Source: Bacteroidota bacterium | GTDB lineage: Bacteria > Bacteroidota > Bacteroidia > Chitinophagales > Chitinophagaceae | Assembly (NCBI GenBank): GCA_005884665.1 | Contig: VBAT01000010.1 | Coordinates: forward strand, 1 to 41,227 | DNA: 41,227 nucleotides | Direction: 5' to 3' | In this document: positions 40,399 to 41,227 of the stretch, piece after piece | Numbering within the stretch: the stretch's first letter is position 1 | Layout: each line of letters begins with the position of its first letter | Notes under the pieces: generated by a model | The model's input: only the letters and a program-made list of their open reading frames with translations | What the model was told of the DNA's origin: nothing | Databases searched by the model: none | Made by a program: the position numbers and the translations under genes

Positions 40399-41227
40399 AT
40401 GAAAAGAACATCATTTATAATAATCATAGCAGTTGCAATGCTTGCTTCGTCGTGTGAAAAGAAATTAGACCAGGTTCCCATCTCGTCAGCAACAACACCG
40501 ACGTTCTATGCTCAGCCTAGCGATTTCATACAGGCTGTTAATGCCGCCTATAACTCATTGAGAGGATATCCCGACAGGTTAATGGAACTTTCAGAAGTGA
40601 GATCAGATAATATCTATCCATCAAATAATGACGTTGGCCGCGACCATGACCCGATTAATAATTTTTCGCCGGGTATTGCTCCAAACGTTTATGTTGAGGA
40701 AGGCTGGAGGTCAGATTATAGTGGAATATTCAAAGCAAACACTGTACTTGAGCAACTGGCAAAAAATGCCGGCTTTGTTGGGTCAACAATTTTGGCAAAC
40801 AGGTTAGCTGCAGAGGCAAAATTTCTTCGTGCCTTCTTTTATTTTGACCTGGTTAAATATTACGGTAAAGTCCCTGTTGTTGATCATACCGTTTCTGCTG
40901 CGGAAGCTAATACGATCCCCCGCAGCTCAGTGGCAGAAGTGTATGCTCTTATCATTTCCGACTTGCAGTTTGCAATAGCAAATCTTCCGCTTAACTTTTC
41001 TGGTGCATACCCGTACTATGGTCCCACTGATATTGGCAGAGCTACAAAATATGCTGCCGAAGCGACCCTTGCGCTAGTTTACATGACACGTTCCGGACCG
41101 ACCTATGGAATTGAAGGGGCGGGCATGGGTTTAAATGAATGGAATCTTGCCTTGCCTTTATTACAGGATATCATCACCAACGGAGGGTTTGTTTTCAACC
41201 CTGCACAATACGCTTTTCCTGTACCTG
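40399..41227 (+). CDS. SusD/RagB-family outer-membrane lipoprotein, 5' part (runs off right edge)
   Basis: 276 codons of a SusD-like lipoprotein that forms the lid on the SusC porin and binds glycan at the cell surface. The lipobox is LASSC with Cys at about residue 19, followed by EKKLDQVPISSATTPTFYAQ, typical of the SusD/RagB N-terminus. The TPR-like signatures AAEAKFLRAFFYFDLVKYYG and VPVVDHTV, then YALIISDLQFAIANLP and ATKYAAEATLALVYM, are also characteristic. It is 19 bp downstream of the SusC gene and surely co-transcribed. The C-terminus is not in the window. Confidence 0.95.
   Translation, partial: MKRTSFIIIIAVAMLASSCEKKLDQVPISSATTPTFYAQPSDFIQAVNAAYNSLRGYPDRLMELSEVRSDNIYPSNNDVGRDHDPINNFSPGIAPNVYVEEGWRSDYSGIFKANTVLEQLAKNAGFVGSTILANRLAAEAKFLRAFFYFDLVKYYGKVPVVDHTVSAAEANTIPRSSVAEVYALIISDLQFAIANLPLNFSGAYPYYGPTDIGRATKYAAEATLALVYMTRSGPTYGIEGAGMGLNEWNLALPLLQDIITNGGFVFNPAQYAFPVP

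Overview
The window reads as a chromosomal segment of a Bacteroidota bacterium, most likely of the family Chitinophagaceae. The grounds are a SusC/SusD pair, an OmpA-family protein with a charged linker, LuxR-type two-component systems with a propeller sensor, promoter-like boxes of the form TTTG-N19-TAnnTTTG, and a mainly housekeeping gene set with moderate G+C and many short degenerate intergenic repeats. No phage, insertion sequence or CRISPR array is visible.

Layout. 1-4623 (minus strand): the 5' part of an OmpA-like gene, then a LuxR-type response regulator and a 1001-residue propeller sensor kinase. 4808-8075 (minus): an apparent three-gene operon of an ABC ATPase, a 496-residue membrane protein and a PduO-type cobalamin adenosyltransferase. 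8146-9160 (minus): gatC and a MacB/LolD-type ATPase, divergent from trpS. 9294-12056 (plus): trpS, a deoxynucleoside kinase, a TonB-C-like secreted protein and a broken RelE/ParE toxin gene. 12064-14328 (minus): a DUF922-like secreted protein and pckA, which has a textbook promoter. 14730-21080 (plus): a Xaa-Pro aminopeptidase, pssA, purS, rsmI, and M28 and M1 peptidases. 21362-23914 (minus): an orphan response regulator, rsmG carrying a low-complexity insertion, and a glycosyltransferase. tgt (plus) follows. 25217-27621 (minus): a tightly overlapping four-gene signalling operon. 27932-31719 (plus): an LptF/LptG permease, gltA and a YtxH/holin-like/third-protein cassette.

The most unusual part is 31748-32419 (minus). 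An intact tRNA-Ala(GGC), with its own terminator and a promoter-like box upstream, is followed by a tiny GIY-YIG nuclease gene and then by a wrecked tRNA-Ala copy. The two tRNA 3' halves form a 37-bp perfect direct repeat around the nuclease gene. The wrecked copy is split at its anticodon by an 18-bp perfect palindrome. Upstream of the intact tRNA are two 81-bp tandem copies of the tRNA 5' part, each with a related palindrome in the D-arm. This resembles an endonuclease-linked tRNA duplication or insertion locus.

Beyond it lie a GreA/GreB-like factor, two tandem paralogues of unknown function, and a decayed ORF. The window closes with a probable glycan-utilisation locus: a GH2 beta-glucuronidase-like enzyme divergent from a SusC porin and a SusD lipoprotein that runs off the right edge. 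The likely scheme is that SusC/SusD bind and import an oligosaccharide that the GH2 enzyme cleaves.
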